64,000 bases of DNA from Populus alba (GCF_005239225.2 NC_133294.1:21961631-22025630), one strand, 5' to 3'. Counted from the stretch's first letter, positions 48,501 to 56,771 are shown. The notes: generated by a model from the sequence alone, not told the origin. A program made the numbers and translations.

Positions 48501-50264
48501 GAAGAAATCAGGAGAAGGTATGTTTAATTGCTCTCCCTTTCCCCTGTTGGTGTCTGGTTCTTGTTAAATTGTTTCATTTCATTTCTCTGGAGCATCTATA
48601 CTTACCTTTCAATTTGATCTCTTAAGTTGATGGATCTGACTTCCCTGTTTTTATGCTTTTTCCGAACTTATAAATAGAGCGGGAGCAGATGACAAGCCTT
48701 TGCGTATGGTGAAAACTGTTCTCCATGAACTTGTTAAGCTCCGTGGAGCTTCCATAAAGGGTCACCTATCCATGGTTCCTATTGACATGAAACCTCAGCC
48801 AATTATTCTCGCCTACATTGATCTTAATCTTGAGGTACAAAGTTAAGAACTATACAGTTCTGTATTTATTCAACCTGGTCATTTTTTACTCATGCTTGTT
48901 TCTTTTTTTTTTTTTTCTATCCAGACTTTAGCTGCAGCAAGAATGTTGACCTCAACAGCTCCCGTGGGCCAAAATCATTGGGGTGATTCTGCGGCCAACA
49001 ATTCATCACCTGCCACGCATTCTGCCGAGGCTCAGTTGAAGGTAATTGTGTAGTTTCATCTCAAATGATTTGGCTGTCTTCAATTAATAAATGTAACTAG
49101 TTTATTTTGCATTTCATCTCTCCTCACCCCTCTAAATTCCTCAATAATATTTATTGCATTTTACTTTGACTACAGCAAGAGCTCGCTGCCATATTCAAGA
49201 AAATTGGCGACAAACAAACCTGCACCATTGGTTTATATGAGCTCTATCGCATTACTCAGTTATATCCCAAGGTAAGTAATTGATGTGTTCTAGTGTCTAC
49301 TGGCAGAGTTATGATACTGTTTTTGTTTACTAGAGATAGTTAGGGGCCTGCAATGGTTAGTACTTTGGTTTTATGTCCATCAGCTGGTTATTCATTTCAG
49401 CTTTTCCTTTTTCGAAATTGCAGGTTGATATATTTGCGCAGCTCCAAAATGCTAGCGAGGCATTTCGCACTTACATTAGAGATGGTCTAGCTCAGGTTTG
49501 CAATTCCTGAATCTCATCATTGTGATTGGAAGAACCACTCATCAAGTTGCCAACAAACATTGATTTTATTGCAGATGGAGAAGAATACTGCTGCAGGAAG
49601 GACGCCTTCCAGTTTGCCTATGTCAACCCCCCCTCCATCCGCTCCAAATGTTTCTTCCCCTGACTTGCAGCCTCTTTCCCCAGTTCATACAAACTCCTTG
49701 AATGATTCAAAACCTTTACATGCTAAACTAGAAACAACAAACTTTCATCTACCTCCCTCATATTCTGAAGATAACAGAGAAGTAGGTGCCGTTTTATCTA
49801 GAGGTTTTGTCTCCGAGAATTCTTTGGGTGACCAAAGAAATGAGAAGCTTATTAGTGGAGGTAAATTTGCTAACAGTCGCTATCCTTCTCTCGCACCCAT
49901 GCACACACACGCCCGTGCTTTTGTTATTGTTGATGGGAAGTGAATGCTATATTCGTGCTTTGTTGATGGAAGTTATGGTGTTGCCATTGCAGTAACCAGC
50001 GGGACATTAGATGCAATTAGGGAAAGGATGAAGAGTATGCAGTTAGCTGCCACTGCTGGGCTTCCTGATTCAGGAAGCAGGCCACTGATGTCTGTGAATG
50101 ATAATTTAAATAATGGACTTTCTAGTCTGATTCTTCATGCGCCAGACTCTGCAGGCACGGAGAATCCTACGCTTGGCGGGGCTCTTCCTTTGGATGAGAA
50201 GGCGTTGTCCGGGCTTCAAGCCCGGATGGAGAGACTTAAAAGTGGATCTCTTGAACCTCTGTAG
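27100..50264 (+). CDS. MOR1: MOR1/GEM1, XMAP215-family TOG-domain microtubule polymerase
   Basis: Hand-splicing gives 54 exons and 2027 aa with the frame preserved end to end. This is close to the roughly 1980-2000 aa of plant MOR1 proteins. The start MSEEEKLLKEAKKLPWEDRL at 27100 and the end MERLKSGSLEPL match the family's conserved termini. Five HEAT-repeat TOG modules lie at roughly residues 1-230, 290-515, 590-820, 850-1080 and 1150-1400, joined by basic Ser/Lys/Ala linkers, followed by a conserved plant C-terminal region. The protein binds tubulin and microtubules and promotes growth and shrinkage of cortical, preprophase, spindle and phragmoplast arrays. All introns seen are GT-AG except intron 11 (GC-AG). 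Intron 47 is enlarged to 5672 bp by an antisense Copia insertion. Exon coordinates are in the segment entries that follow. Confidence 0.97.
32393..32846 (+). other. MOR1: GC-AG intron 11 of MOR1
   Basis: The donor reads GAAG|GCAAGTT and the acceptor CTGCAG|ATGTC. Splicing at GC keeps the frame (IVE-DVKTAVKNK), whereas no GT nearby does. GC donors with an extended AG|GCAAGT match to U1 are the known minor class of U2-type introns. Confidence 0.85.
33669..36835 (+). CDS. MOR1: MOR1 exons 15-24 (linker, TOG3)
   Basis: Exons: 33669-33709, 34364-34435, 34547-34654, 34751-34856, 35574-35686, 35801-35888, 36088-36188, 36350-36457, 36577-36682, 36756-36835 (residues 514-821). Exons 15-17 encode the basic low-complexity linker (SGKRPAPAA, ANKKAAPTKLGASKK). 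TOG3 starts in exon 18 (LEEIETRLGSLI) and includes SAVWKERLEA and VADIKTRAHAMKCL. Exon 15 is only 41 bp and easily missed by gene predictors. Confidence 0.93.
36919..38260 (+). CDS. MOR1: MOR1 exons 25-31 (TOG4)
   Basis: Exons: 36919-37068, 37171-37246, 37369-37493, 37583-37693, 37790-37939, 38020-38094, 38179-38260 (residues 822-1077). Motifs are SPDWKVRLESIEAVNKIL (typical W-x-x-R intra-HEAT loop), GRLYDSNKNLIMTALT, and KSADVRKAAEACISEIL, the VRKAA turn being the last helical repeat. All junctions are GT-AG. Confidence 0.93.
38362..42747 (+). CDS. MOR1: MOR1 exons 32-47 (linker, TOG5, post-TOG region)
   Basis: Exons: 38362-38477, 38554-38655, 38739-38813, 38902-38997, 39089-39190, 39308-39409, 39628-39810, 39890-40001, 40147-40223, 40290-40369, 40567-40629, 40717-40843, 41324-41446, 41574-41651, 42350-42508, 42589-42747 (residues 1078-1662). 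Exons 32-33 encode a Ser/Lys-rich linker. TOG5 spans roughly exons 34-40 (FKFEEPRMEQIQ to SMIDDRFKWK), with NNRTRIECADL and DGEIRKAALNAL as loop motifs. The downstream region includes GPTDWNEALDIIS and STETFAIRNQKFSDLVVKCL. Confidence 0.93.
41028..41135. repeat. 54-bp tandem duplication in MOR1 intron 43
   Basis: Two copies (41028-41081 and 41082-41135) of a unit starting TGTCCTCTTTGCTTGTC and ending ATGGTCTTTCC. One substitution is visible (TTTTATGG against TTGTATGG). It is non-coding and located between exons 43 and 44. Confidence 0.92.
41683..42127. repeat. segmental tandem duplication in MOR1 intron 45
   Basis: AACCTGCCCTCCTTTT occurs at about 41684 and 41944. In each copy it is followed by AAAGTGGTCCATGTCC/AAAATGGTCCATGTCC, CCACAACCCCATC, CAGCATTGAGATCTACTCCC, TGGTTTTTCCACAAATTTTT and GGGTGTTTGTTTTAAACATG. 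The first copy also contains an extra roughly 75-bp internal repeat (about 41706-41780 and 41781-41855). The duplicated block includes the left end of the Stowaway-like MITE at 42028. Confidence 0.85.
42028..42308. mobile_element. Stowaway-type (Tc1/mariner) MITE in MOR1 intron 45
   Basis: The terminal inverted repeats begin CTCCCTC at 42028 and end GAGGGAG at 42308. A TA dinucleotide lies on both sides (42026-42027 and 42309-42310), as expected for Tc1/mariner target duplication. The element is 281 bp, AT-rich and non-coding. The outer 7 bp of the TIRs match exactly, and the inner parts (AATCCCATA versus CGGATCCATA after reverse complement) match loosely. A truncated left-end copy starts near 41843. 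Confidence 0.75.
42955..43271 (-). repeat. 3' LTR of the Copia element
   Basis: 317 bp, TGTTAG...TTGTCA on the minus strand. It contains a TATA-like TATATATA (about 43018-43028) that would serve the U3 promoter. U3 carries three direct copies of ATAGCTGTCA on the minus strand (plus-strand coordinates 43171-43180, 43199-43208 and 43220-43229). These are candidate enhancer boxes. Confidence 0.95.
43279..45561 (-). CDS. Copia integrase C-terminal part, reverse transcriptase and RNase H
   Basis: It continues the polyprotein in a different frame after the break at 45512-45520. The Met at 45561 is only the first Met in this frame, not a true start. It holds the catalytic Glu region of integrase (YTPQQNGVAERKNR), a GKY-like C-terminal part, reverse transcriptase (WVYSIKLRSDGT...RYKARLVA, LKQAPRAW, active-site YVDDIVITG), and RNase H with DADWAGC, STESEYRAMS and LHADNTSAI acidic residues. 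The RT-RH part is uninterrupted, ending SNPPASI just before the PPT. Confidence 0.94.
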   Translation of the reverse strand: MGNICHMTFMICYYKKGIISHRSCPYTPQQNGVAERKNRHLLDVTRTLLLDSSVPSKFWVEALSTAVYLINRLPSQVLKFDSPYYRLYHEAPSYSDLHTFGCVCFVHLPSNERHKLSAQSAKCAFLGYSISHKGFVCYDLSCSKFRVSRNVVFFENQYFFPTTTPTASSLHAPILPHFEDVSSFERFKPGIVYERRRPILALPETNPPSDPATETASVPSPLQPALRRSSRVSYPPDRFGFSATLSNIIVPSCYSQAVQHECWQTAMQEELCALQDNHTWDLVSCPLSVKPIGCKWVYSIKLRSDGTLDRYKARLVALGNRQEYGVDYEETFAPVAKMTTVRTIIAIAASQGWPLHQMDVKNAFLHGDLKEDIYMAPPPGLVSSSTSVVCKLKRSLYGLKQAPRAWFDKFRTTLLRFSFVQSKYDSSLFLCTTSTGYVFLLVYVDDIVITGTDSTLISRLQQHLRDSFHMTDLGSLTYFLGLEVHSSSSGIYVHQQKYTHDLIALAGLQASSPVDTPLEVNVKFQRDVGDLLPNPSLYRQLVGSLNYLTITRPDISFAVQQVSQFMQSPRHLHLAAVRRIIRYLLGSSNRGLFYPAGSPLSLVAYSDADWAGCPDTRRFVTGWCMFLGDSLISWKSKKQVRVSKSSTESEYRAMSAACSEIVWLRGLLAEMGFPQTTPTLLHADNTSAIQIATNPVFHERTKHIEVDCHSIREAVDAHVISLPHISTDLQIADVFTKSMTRPRHQFLVGKLMLSNPPASI
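45458..47287 (-). CDS. Copia GAG-protease-integrase N-terminal part
   Basis: The start is taken at MSNNSDLFGVRFTGKNYSAW (47287) because this is the typical Copia GAG N-terminus; an in-frame upstream Met at 47317 looks spurious. Order: GAG core (residues 10-190, W-E-Y-L-K-K motif), two CCHC zinc knuckles (CYSCKEYGHIANNC and CNYCKQQGHIIKEC, about residues 230-265), protease with active site DSAAS where DSGAS/DTGAS is usual (about residue 328), a pre-integrase zinc-finger region (HKRLGHPN...CSTCKLGK), and the integrase core with its first two catalytic Asp (HSDVWGP, FIDDYSRF). The frame is lost around 45512-45520 and stops at 45458, before the catalytic Glu. Confidence 0.93.
   Translation of the reverse strand: MSNNSDLFGVRFTGKNYSAWEFQFQVFVTGKELWGHVDGSDPAPTDAKELSLWKVKDARVMSWILGSVDPLIILNLRPYKTARTMWEYLKKVYYQDNNARRFQLKHDISNYSQSNLSIQEYYSGFQNLWAEYTDIIYAQIPVESLSVIQKVHEQSKRDQFLMKLRSEFEITRSNLMSRAPLPSLDVCFGELLREEQRILTQSTLKQDNPAAVAFAAQGRGRGRNMGNVQCYSCKEYGHIANNCRKKFCNYCKQQGHIIKECPTRPQNRKIQAFPAVVSENSSMTVATSSLTPEMVQQMIITALSALGLQGNTSNSQLWLADSAASNHMTNSSSMLKNVREYHGSSQIQVANGGHIPITKIGDIDPTFTNIFVSPELSTSLISIGQLVDDNCDVHFSRNGCLVQDQVSGKVIAKGPKVGRLFPLNFSIPSCLSFACSNVLNKSEVWHKRLGHPNSVVLSRLLNSGLLGNQDKFSSFDALIDCSTCKLGKSKTLPFPSHGSRATKCFDIIHSDVWGPSPILSHAHFKYFVTFIDDYSRFTWVYFLRSKSEVLSVFKTFLAYVETQFSTGIKVLRSDSGGEYMSHDFHDLLLQKGHYFTSFLSIYTSTKWGC
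47475..47486 (-). other. primer-binding site of the Copia element (tRNA-iMet)
   Basis: The minus strand reads TGGTATCAGAGC immediately inside the 5' LTR. This is the standard initiator-methionine tRNA complementary site used by most plant Copia elements to prime minus-strand cDNA. No spacer nucleotide is visible between LTR and PBS. Confidence 0.93.
47487..47803 (-). repeat. 5' LTR of the Copia element
   Basis: The sequence matches the 3' LTR across its 317 bp as far as I can see by eye, including the three ATAGCTGTCA boxes (47703-47712, 47731-47740, 47752-47761 in plus coordinates) and the TATA-like tract near 47550-47560. The right edge, ending ACA at 47803, is followed by the AAATC target duplication. 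Confidence 0.95.
48190..48330. repeat. imperfect tandem repeat near 3' end of MOR1 intron 47
   Basis: ATCTATGGAGTTGGGGAGGC at about 48221 and ATCTATGGAGTTGCGGAGGC at about 48294 (period about 73 bp) are each followed by TGAT and a C-rich tract. This part of the intron is less AT-rich than usual. An open minus-strand frame crosses it and exon 48, but it is a shadow. Confidence 0.7.
48420..50264 (+). CDS. MOR1: MOR1 exons 48-54 (plant-specific C-terminus)
   Basis: Exons: 48420-48517, 48678-48834, 48925-49041, 49176-49271, 49424-49495, 49575-49860, 49993-50264 with TAG at 50262-50264 (residues 1663-2027). Exon 48 resumes the frame of exon 47 across the retrotransposon-bearing intron (LTK|VLQSTIYDVDLDRIL). 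Exon 53 is Pro/Ser-rich and likely disordered. Exon 54 encodes GTLDAIRERMKSMQ and the conserved end. Frames read past the exon 53 donor at 49861 hit a stop at 49941, which supports the splice. Confidence 0.95.
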
Positions 50265-50600
50265 ATAAGTAAAATGAGTTGAGCTGAGATTCTCCTCTGC
50301 ATATTTTTGTATGTCCGAGCTATAAGATTCTGTTTGACGGGCAGTTCCATCGCCATTTAATCGGAGCTACTGCTGGTAGATTATCATGTAGAGCTGGGTG
50401 TCCATCGAGCAACCAGCGGGGAGTTTGTTCTCCCTGTATTGGATTTTTGAAGTGTCACTCTCTGGGCAGACAGTGGAGTGGTTTGTTGTTATCTAGGTTG
50501 CTTTTGTTGCTGGAATATGTATATTGTAGGTTAATTTTTTGGCATATTTGTTTGATTTCTTTCAATTAATACAATTGTATACCGATTTCGGATCTGTTGT
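50265..50600 (+). other. MOR1 3' untranslated region (inferred)
   Basis: Sequence after the TAG stays relatively GC-balanced to about 50530. It then turns T-rich, with AATTAATACA at about 50564-50573, a plausible near-upstream poly(A) element. The exact cleavage site cannot be seen. Confidence 0.45.
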
Positions 50601-50934
50601 GTACAAACTATGGATAGGAGCATGGAAATGTCCACGTTGCGTGTTAATATTCAATTTCAATTTTGCATTGCTCGTCAAAGAATTTGTTTTTTCAGCGAAT
50701 GTTAGGCTGTTTTGTGCTCGCTTAACACTTAGCTTGGGTCATACTTGTGAAACCGGCGTGGTTTAGTGGGTTTTATTTGCGATTTGATTAGGGTTCAAAT
50801 CATAAAAACCACAAAAACTTAGATGTGCAATTCTCTCTTTCAAACTTGGATGACTTGTCAGGTCAATTTAAAACCCTGAAAACTTGAATTTATTTTTTTT
50901 AATAAACTTTTATTGTTAAGAATGATAAAAGCAT

Positions 50935-51612
50935 AGTTATCAAACTTGATTTGGGAGTTGACCGACTTGGTTCAACTTGAAAAAAAAAATATTTAAAGTT
51001 TTAATAATTTATATGAAAAAAATTAAGAAATAATTCATGTGAATATAGACTATATATTTTTGTAAATATTGAAGTTTAAAATAATATTTTAGAAAGTTTT
51101 TTTATTTCATATTGAAAAGATATTATACTATCTTTTTAAATTGAAGTATTTAAACCAAAAACGGTTTTTATCCAATATTTAAAAAATATAATTTTTTTTT
51201 TAAAGATAAAGTTTATATATATTAAAGGGTTTCAAATTCCACATTGAAAAATAATTTTTTTCTTAGGAACATAGATTATACATATTAAAGGGATTCAAAT
51301 TTCACATTAAAAAAATAAAACATTTTTTTAATATTTATATAGTAAACTTTGAAAAGAGTTAATAACCAACTAAAAAAATATGAAAAAAAAGGGATCTAGA
51401 AAAAAAAGTACATTTGAAAAAATTTAATAACCAACTAAAACATTCTTCTAGTATTTATATAATAAACTTTGAAAAGGATTCGTCCGGGTAATGGATTGAC
51501 CCACTGGGTCGACCATGTTTGGCCGGTTTTTTGCACTGGCAGGTCTTTTGCCTTACCTGGACCGGTCTAGCCACTAGTTCGACTCGCCGAACTGGCCAGG
51601 GTTTAATAACTA
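50935..51612. repeat. non-autonomous repeat with short terminal inverted repeats
   Basis: The left edge TAGTTATCAAAC (50935) and right edge GTTTAATAACTA (51601-51612, reverse complement TAGTTATTAAAC) match at 11 of 12 bases. The right third holds GGTTGACC-like text (GACCCACTGGGTCGACC, CCGGTCTAGCC). Related phrases recur elsewhere in the window (14180-14290, 58190-58260). It has no coding capacity. Confidence 0.45.
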
Positions 51613-51791
51613 GGATTAAAAGGATGGAAGGATGACAGTCTAATGGCAACTCCTTTTTGATAAAATTAAAAGGTATGGGACTTAATTGGTAATGTGGTCA
51701 TAACTTCAAGACTAAATTAATTTTTTTTTCTCAAGAAAATAGATAAAGGTAAAAATATAAACTTAGGTGTTGTTTGAATCATTGTTGTGTC

Positions 51792-51826
<35 letters not shown>

Positions 51827-51900
51827 GAGAAAATTGTGTTTATATTATTTTTGTACATAATTTAAAAAGTGAAATTAGTTTTTCCAAAATAATAAAATGT

Positions 51901-51902
<2 letters not shown>

Positions 51903-51976
<74 letters not shown>
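51903..51976. repeat. compound (AT)n(GT)n microsatellite
   Basis: About 42 bp of AT followed directly by about 32 bp of GT. It is likely highly length-polymorphic. A separate (TTA)n run lies at 51797-51826. Confidence 0.97.
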
Positions 51977-51980
<4 letters not shown>

Positions 51981-52154
51981 AGTTGCATTGCATTATTGAT
52001 ATTATCATCATTATATCATAACATACTATTAATATCATCTTAATATCATAATTAGAGTCAATAGTATTGTCATAATATTACCCTTGTAATCTTGGCTAGC
52101 AATTTCATTGTAACTTCTTCTCTATCATCTCCTTTTTTAACATCATCATCATCT

Positions 52155-52890
52155 CAAGGTACAATTTGGTATTGTGGTTGAAATTGTGTTTTATTTCAAC
52201 CACAATTTATAATCGTTTGGTAAACATTTTGAACACAGATTTTAGAGATGGATCCCACTAAAAATTGAGTTTGTATCGTCAATTTTGGTGAAATAAAAAA
52301 TTGATGCTTTTCACTTTTCATTGCCCGCTTGTTGCCAAGAGAAAGAAAACACTTAAGGGCCTAACCAATTTTTTGCTTGCTTCCTTCCTTCAATTCAAGT
52401 AGGAGATTTTAATATTTCTTCGACAATCATCATCATTTGAGACTGGGAGGGTGCTCTTCCATCCTTCAAATCAGATTTTAAGCTAGCTTTTGAGACATTT
52501 GATTAAGGTGAATCCTCCAGCCGAGTTCATAATATGCGGAGTGAATTAAGTCACTTCGCACTTGTAGTGAATAGTGCGGAGTAGATTAATTCACTTCGCA
52601 TAGTGGATTAATTAATTCACTTGGCACTGTTCACATGAACAGTGACTCCATTGCTCATGCGTTCAACTTAAAAAAAAAATTTAATTTTTTTAAAATTGTG
52701 TTTTATTAAAAAACTAGTATTTAATGTTATTCAATAACACTATATAAATTGAAAGGAGATCACATGATGACGTAACATTTATAGAATTTGATCGCAATTT
52801 CAATTTTGTTTCTGATGATATTTTACCTGATTTTGTTGCACGCTGAAAAAACCATGAAAATTATAGTTCTTATAAGATGAATTTCATATA
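52155..52890 (+). repeat. MITE-like region with inverted-repeat motifs
   Basis: TGGTATTGTGGTTGAAATTG is followed by its partial inverse TTTCAACCACAATTTATAAT within 45 bp. Three near-palindromes then lie at 52535-52560, 52575-52600 and 52602-52621, and a 9-bp inverted pair (52625-52633 and 52636-52644). It is non-coding. It is probably a decayed hAT-like MITE, but the ends are unclear. Confidence 0.35.
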
Positions 52891-53329
52891 AGATGAATTT
52901 CGTACTAACCACCTTGAGATGGAATTCTCCCATACAAATTTCTTAGGAAGTCTAAGTGACCAGGACACACCATAATACAATGTTATTGCATCTATAATAC
53001 TAAACCATAGTCTCTTATGCTTTCACATGAATTGTTATCAGGACACCTATTTTTCTCGTGAACCTGTGTTCTTAAAGGGTGCCTATCTTTATCGTTAATG
53101 ACTATCTTTTATAAACTTGTCTCCTAAGATGACATTTACCTTTCTTTTCAATGTCTATCTCCTGTTAATTTATTTTCTCAAAGGGCAACAATTTTTCTTG
53201 TCAATTACCCGCAAATGCCAACCTTTCTCATTAATAGCCCAACCCATCTTTTTAGGTTACTTGTAAAGAAAAATAATTATTTTTTATCATTACTCTGCTC
53301 CCATGAGATAAGCTCATATGATCGAGGAT

Positions 53330-53580
53330 CATAAATACCTTGAGTCAGCAAATTAAAACACAAGACAAAAAATCACAAAAGAACATAACTTAATAGAAGG
53401 GAATATTACACAATAACACACAATCATCACCACATTCACTCTCATGAACTCTTGGTTTCTTGGTTGCACTTTCCTTCCCGCTTACATTTATTAACTTAAA
53501 CATTAGATGATCATCTATTCTGATAAAAGATTTAATTTTGCAAGGGGGCATGGAATGATGCAGGTCTAGACATCTCATAG
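53330..53580 (+). repeat. LTR-like fragment
   Basis: An ATCATAAATACCTTGAGTC promoter-like start, ACACAA/CATTCACTCTCATG leader text and TTGCAAGGGGGCATGGAATG resemble the U3-R-U5 portion of the remnant at 22480-22640. No flanking polymerase sequence is present. Confidence 0.25.
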
Positions 53581-54114
53581 CCTAGGAGTCCACCATGAAA
53601 AGCTCAAATCCAATCTAAATGATCAAATTGGCTTCACAAAAGCAAGAAAAATCTACAGTAAATATTAAAGACATGTTAAATCACAATAAATGCTGGATGA
53701 AGCGTTAGAAAATTATCGTGTGAATAAGAAAATGGATGTTCAAACTTCTTCTTCTCCTTCTTCTTTGACTCGTAAGACGAATCGCAAAATTTGGAGCCAT
53801 ACAATGAAGTTTTGGATGCTTTCCCTTTCTTTTCATGTGAGAGATTTAATTCTTTAATTTTTTTTATAATGAAATTCAAATCTAAACTTATCTCGTATTT
53901 GAATCTTTGTCTAGAAGTCGTATGGATTGATTTAATTAACAGAATTGGCCAGTAATGTAACGTAATTTCTTTAGAACAAGACAAGTAGGTAGGCAGTGGC
54001 ATTTATGGCGACATGGAAAAGAATTTGAGTTTCTTATAAGAAATTTTGACCTTGAAAATTGTTGGTTTTACTGAGACATAGAATAAAAGTAGTTTTCTTT
54101 TTGTTTATGAATAA

Positions 54115-54405
54115 GAATTATCTTAATTAAATTGTTTAAGCCGTTAGATAATGTTTCAAAATATTATTTATATTATTTTTTAATATACTTCCTCGAGTGA
54201 AAGCTTTTTTAAACTTGAAATTTACACATGCTTCTTAACTTTTTTATTTAATAATTAGAGATGATGAGATTCGAACTCGTGATCGCTTGATAATCAAGAT
54301 TCTGATACCATGTCAAATAACTATTTCAACCCAAATAGTTTAAACTGTTAGGTGAGATCTCAAAATATAATTTATATTATTTTTTAATAATTTAATATTA
54401 ATATT
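54115..54405 (-). mobile_element. TRIM-like miniature LTR retrotransposon
   Basis: Two direct repeats (about 54130-54190 and 54325-54385) share GTTTAA, C(C/T)GTTAG, TCAAAATAT and TTTATATTATTTTTTAATA. On the minus strand the 5' repeat is followed directly by TGGTATCAGA at 54310-54301, which matches the tRNA-Met PBS. A purine-rich CTCGAGGAAG tract precedes the 3' repeat (near 54191-54201). The internal region is only about 110 bp and non-coding. This layout defines terminal-repeat retrotransposons in miniature. Confidence 0.6.
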
Positions 54406-54959
54406 TTAATGGGTTTTTCTTTTGCATAAAAGTTTTTTTTAGAAGGACATTTTGTAATAATTCTCTGTAAAAAGAGCCCTTACAAAAGAAAATATAAGCA
54501 CAAGAGTTACGTAGCAGCACGATCACTTAAATCGAGCTATGAAAGAATAAAATCACATTTAAATGTTTTTTTGAATAATTGGTGATTTTTTTTCAATCAT
54601 AATAAGCTACGAAACATAGTTCTTGCTTAAAATAAATAAAAATAAAAATAATAATAAAAGAAAGCTGTATGATTTAATACACCAATTCTATGAGTAATAC
54701 AAGATAACATTTTGAGTATAATTTAACCTCCAAAAAGCTACGAAAATCACACTGCTGATTTTTTAGTTTAATTTTCCTATTCGCCAAAGGGAGAACTTAG
54801 AAGTCAAAAAGTAAGGAAATATCAATATTATATATTCAGATGGTAATACTGATAGATACATATGAACAGAAAAGAAAAGGGTGAAAGAAAAGCAAAATCA
54901 AAAGTAAAAATAAAAGGGACAAAACTGTAGCAATTAAATAATAGCTAAAACTGCTTAGT

Positions 54960-56771
54960 GTTTCACTGTGAAACTCCACATTGAAATACTAAGCTGACTT
55001 CTTTTTATTTTTTATTTTTTTTAAAACTATTTTTTTCCTTCTTTTTTATTTGTTTTTTTAAGCTGTTTTTTTTTTCTTTACTTTGTTTTTTTTTTAATAA
55101 ATGTTTTTTTGTTAATGTTAAATTTTTTTTCTATTTAGTTATCAAATTTTTATGATACAGGTTTTGGGTTTGATAGGTTAACCCAGATTTTTTTTAATTA
55201 ATTTTTTCAAGTGTAGTCCACATTGAAATGCCTAGCTATCTTTTTATTTTTTGCTTTGTTATTTTGAGCTGTTTTTTCTTCTTGTTTTTTTTTCTTAAGT
55301 TGTTTTGTTTTTTTTTAATGGATATTTTTTTTGTTTACTTTTTTTTTTTAATGTTAAATTTTTTTTTATTTAGTTATCAAACTTTCGTTACATGGGTTCC
55401 GGGTTTGACGCGTGAACCCAGATTTTTTTTTTTCTGGTTTTTCTTTTTAATTAATTTTTTCGTTTAATTTAGTTTGTTAATGTTAAATTTTTTCTATTTA
55501 GTTATCAAATTTTCATGACACGGATTTCAGGTTTGACGGGTTAACCCAGCTAATTCTGGGTTAACCCGTAAATTTTCTTTTTTCCTATTCAGTTATCAAA
55601 CTTTCATGACACGAATTCCAGATTTGACGGGTTAACCTGGTTTGAAGGGTTAACCCAGTTAATTCAGATTGTTTTCTTTTTCTTCATTAGTTTTTTTCTT
55701 CATGTAGGCTTTTCTTTCTTTGTTTTTTTTTTTTAATTAATATTTTTTTGTTTAGTATTTTTGTTTTTTTTTTTTGCTTTTTAATTATTTTTTTAAAATT
55801 TAGTTTGTTAATATTAAGTTTTTTTTTTTGTTTAGTTATCAAACTTTCATGACACGAATCTCAGATTTGACGGATTAACCTGGTTTTACGGGTTAACCCA
55901 GTTAATTCAGATTTTTTTTTCTTCATTAATTATTTTTTCCTGTAGGTTTTTTTCCATTGTTTTTGTTCTTTTTAATTAATATGTTTTTGTTCATTTTAGT
56001 TTATTAATGTTAATTTTTTTCTATTTAGTTATCACACTCTCATGACACGAATCTGAAGTTTGACGGGTTAACCTAATTTGGTGGGTTAACCTAGTTGATT
56101 CATATTTTTTTTCTTTTTCTTTATTAGTTTTTTCTTTCAATTTCATCTTTAAATATTGTAATTAACTATAACTAAAAGACATCAATCTTTTTTCTTTCAA
56201 TTTTCTGACACGAATCCCAGGTTTGACGGGTTAAACTAGTTGATTAAGGTTTTTTTTTTCTTAAGTAGTTTTTTTCTTTGAGTTTCATCTTTTAATATCG
56301 ATTTGATTAAGAATTAAACTTTATGATTTGTTTTGTTTACTGGTCATTAAATTATTGTGATCTCATGAGGAGATTTTACTGTACCCCTCCCTGCAAAGCA
56401 CTATTCATCGAAATAATGCTTTGCTTTATTGTTTTTTCTTTTCAATTAATCTTTTTTTTTTAAACTTTATTCTGTAATATTAAATTTTTTTCCTTTTTAA
56501 TTATCATACTTTTATAACAAAACCTTTGCAAGCAGACTCATATTAAAGATTCCAAGTTTCATGTTCCAACCACACTTACTTAAACTTAAGTCATGTAAGT
56601 TTAATATTATTATTAATATTATAAATATAATTTTTTGATCAGGAGTGACAGATAAACCCAATGCTTTTAGGTATAACTTTGTAAAAAAACCTAACACTCT
56701 TAAACTTTAATTTTTTTAATATTTTTTATATAAAAAATTGACCCGCAGCATAGCGTGGCCACGTTTCTAGT
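54960..56771 (+). mobile_element. Helitron-like element with GGTTAACCC-type tandem array (candidate)
   Basis: At least six units of 90-240 bp recur (about 55139, 55372, 55500, 55588, 55834, 56026, with a partial unit near 56200). Each reads TTAGTTATCAAACTTTCATG, ACACGAAT, CAGGTTTGACGGGTTAACC, AGTTAATTCAG and then a T-rich spacer. A TCCACATTGAAAT phrase recurs at 54978 and 55219. The right end at about 56740-56771 has a short GC-rich hairpin-like segment (CCCGCAGCATAGCGTGG, and the palindrome CGTGGCCACG) just before TTTCTAG|T, resembling a Helitron CTAG terminus. The left end is not identified, so the element class is a proposal. Confidence 0.4.

Noticed and set aside
53390..54002. Two minus-strand frames of 62 and 108 codons
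   Set aside because: AT-rich low-complexity translations next to LTR-like and TRIM-like sequence, with no splice or family support.
54255..54290. Possible tRNA gene (GATTCGAACTCGTGATCGC box B-like)
   Set aside because: No acceptor stem or anticodon arm can be drawn. It is part of the TRIM-like element.
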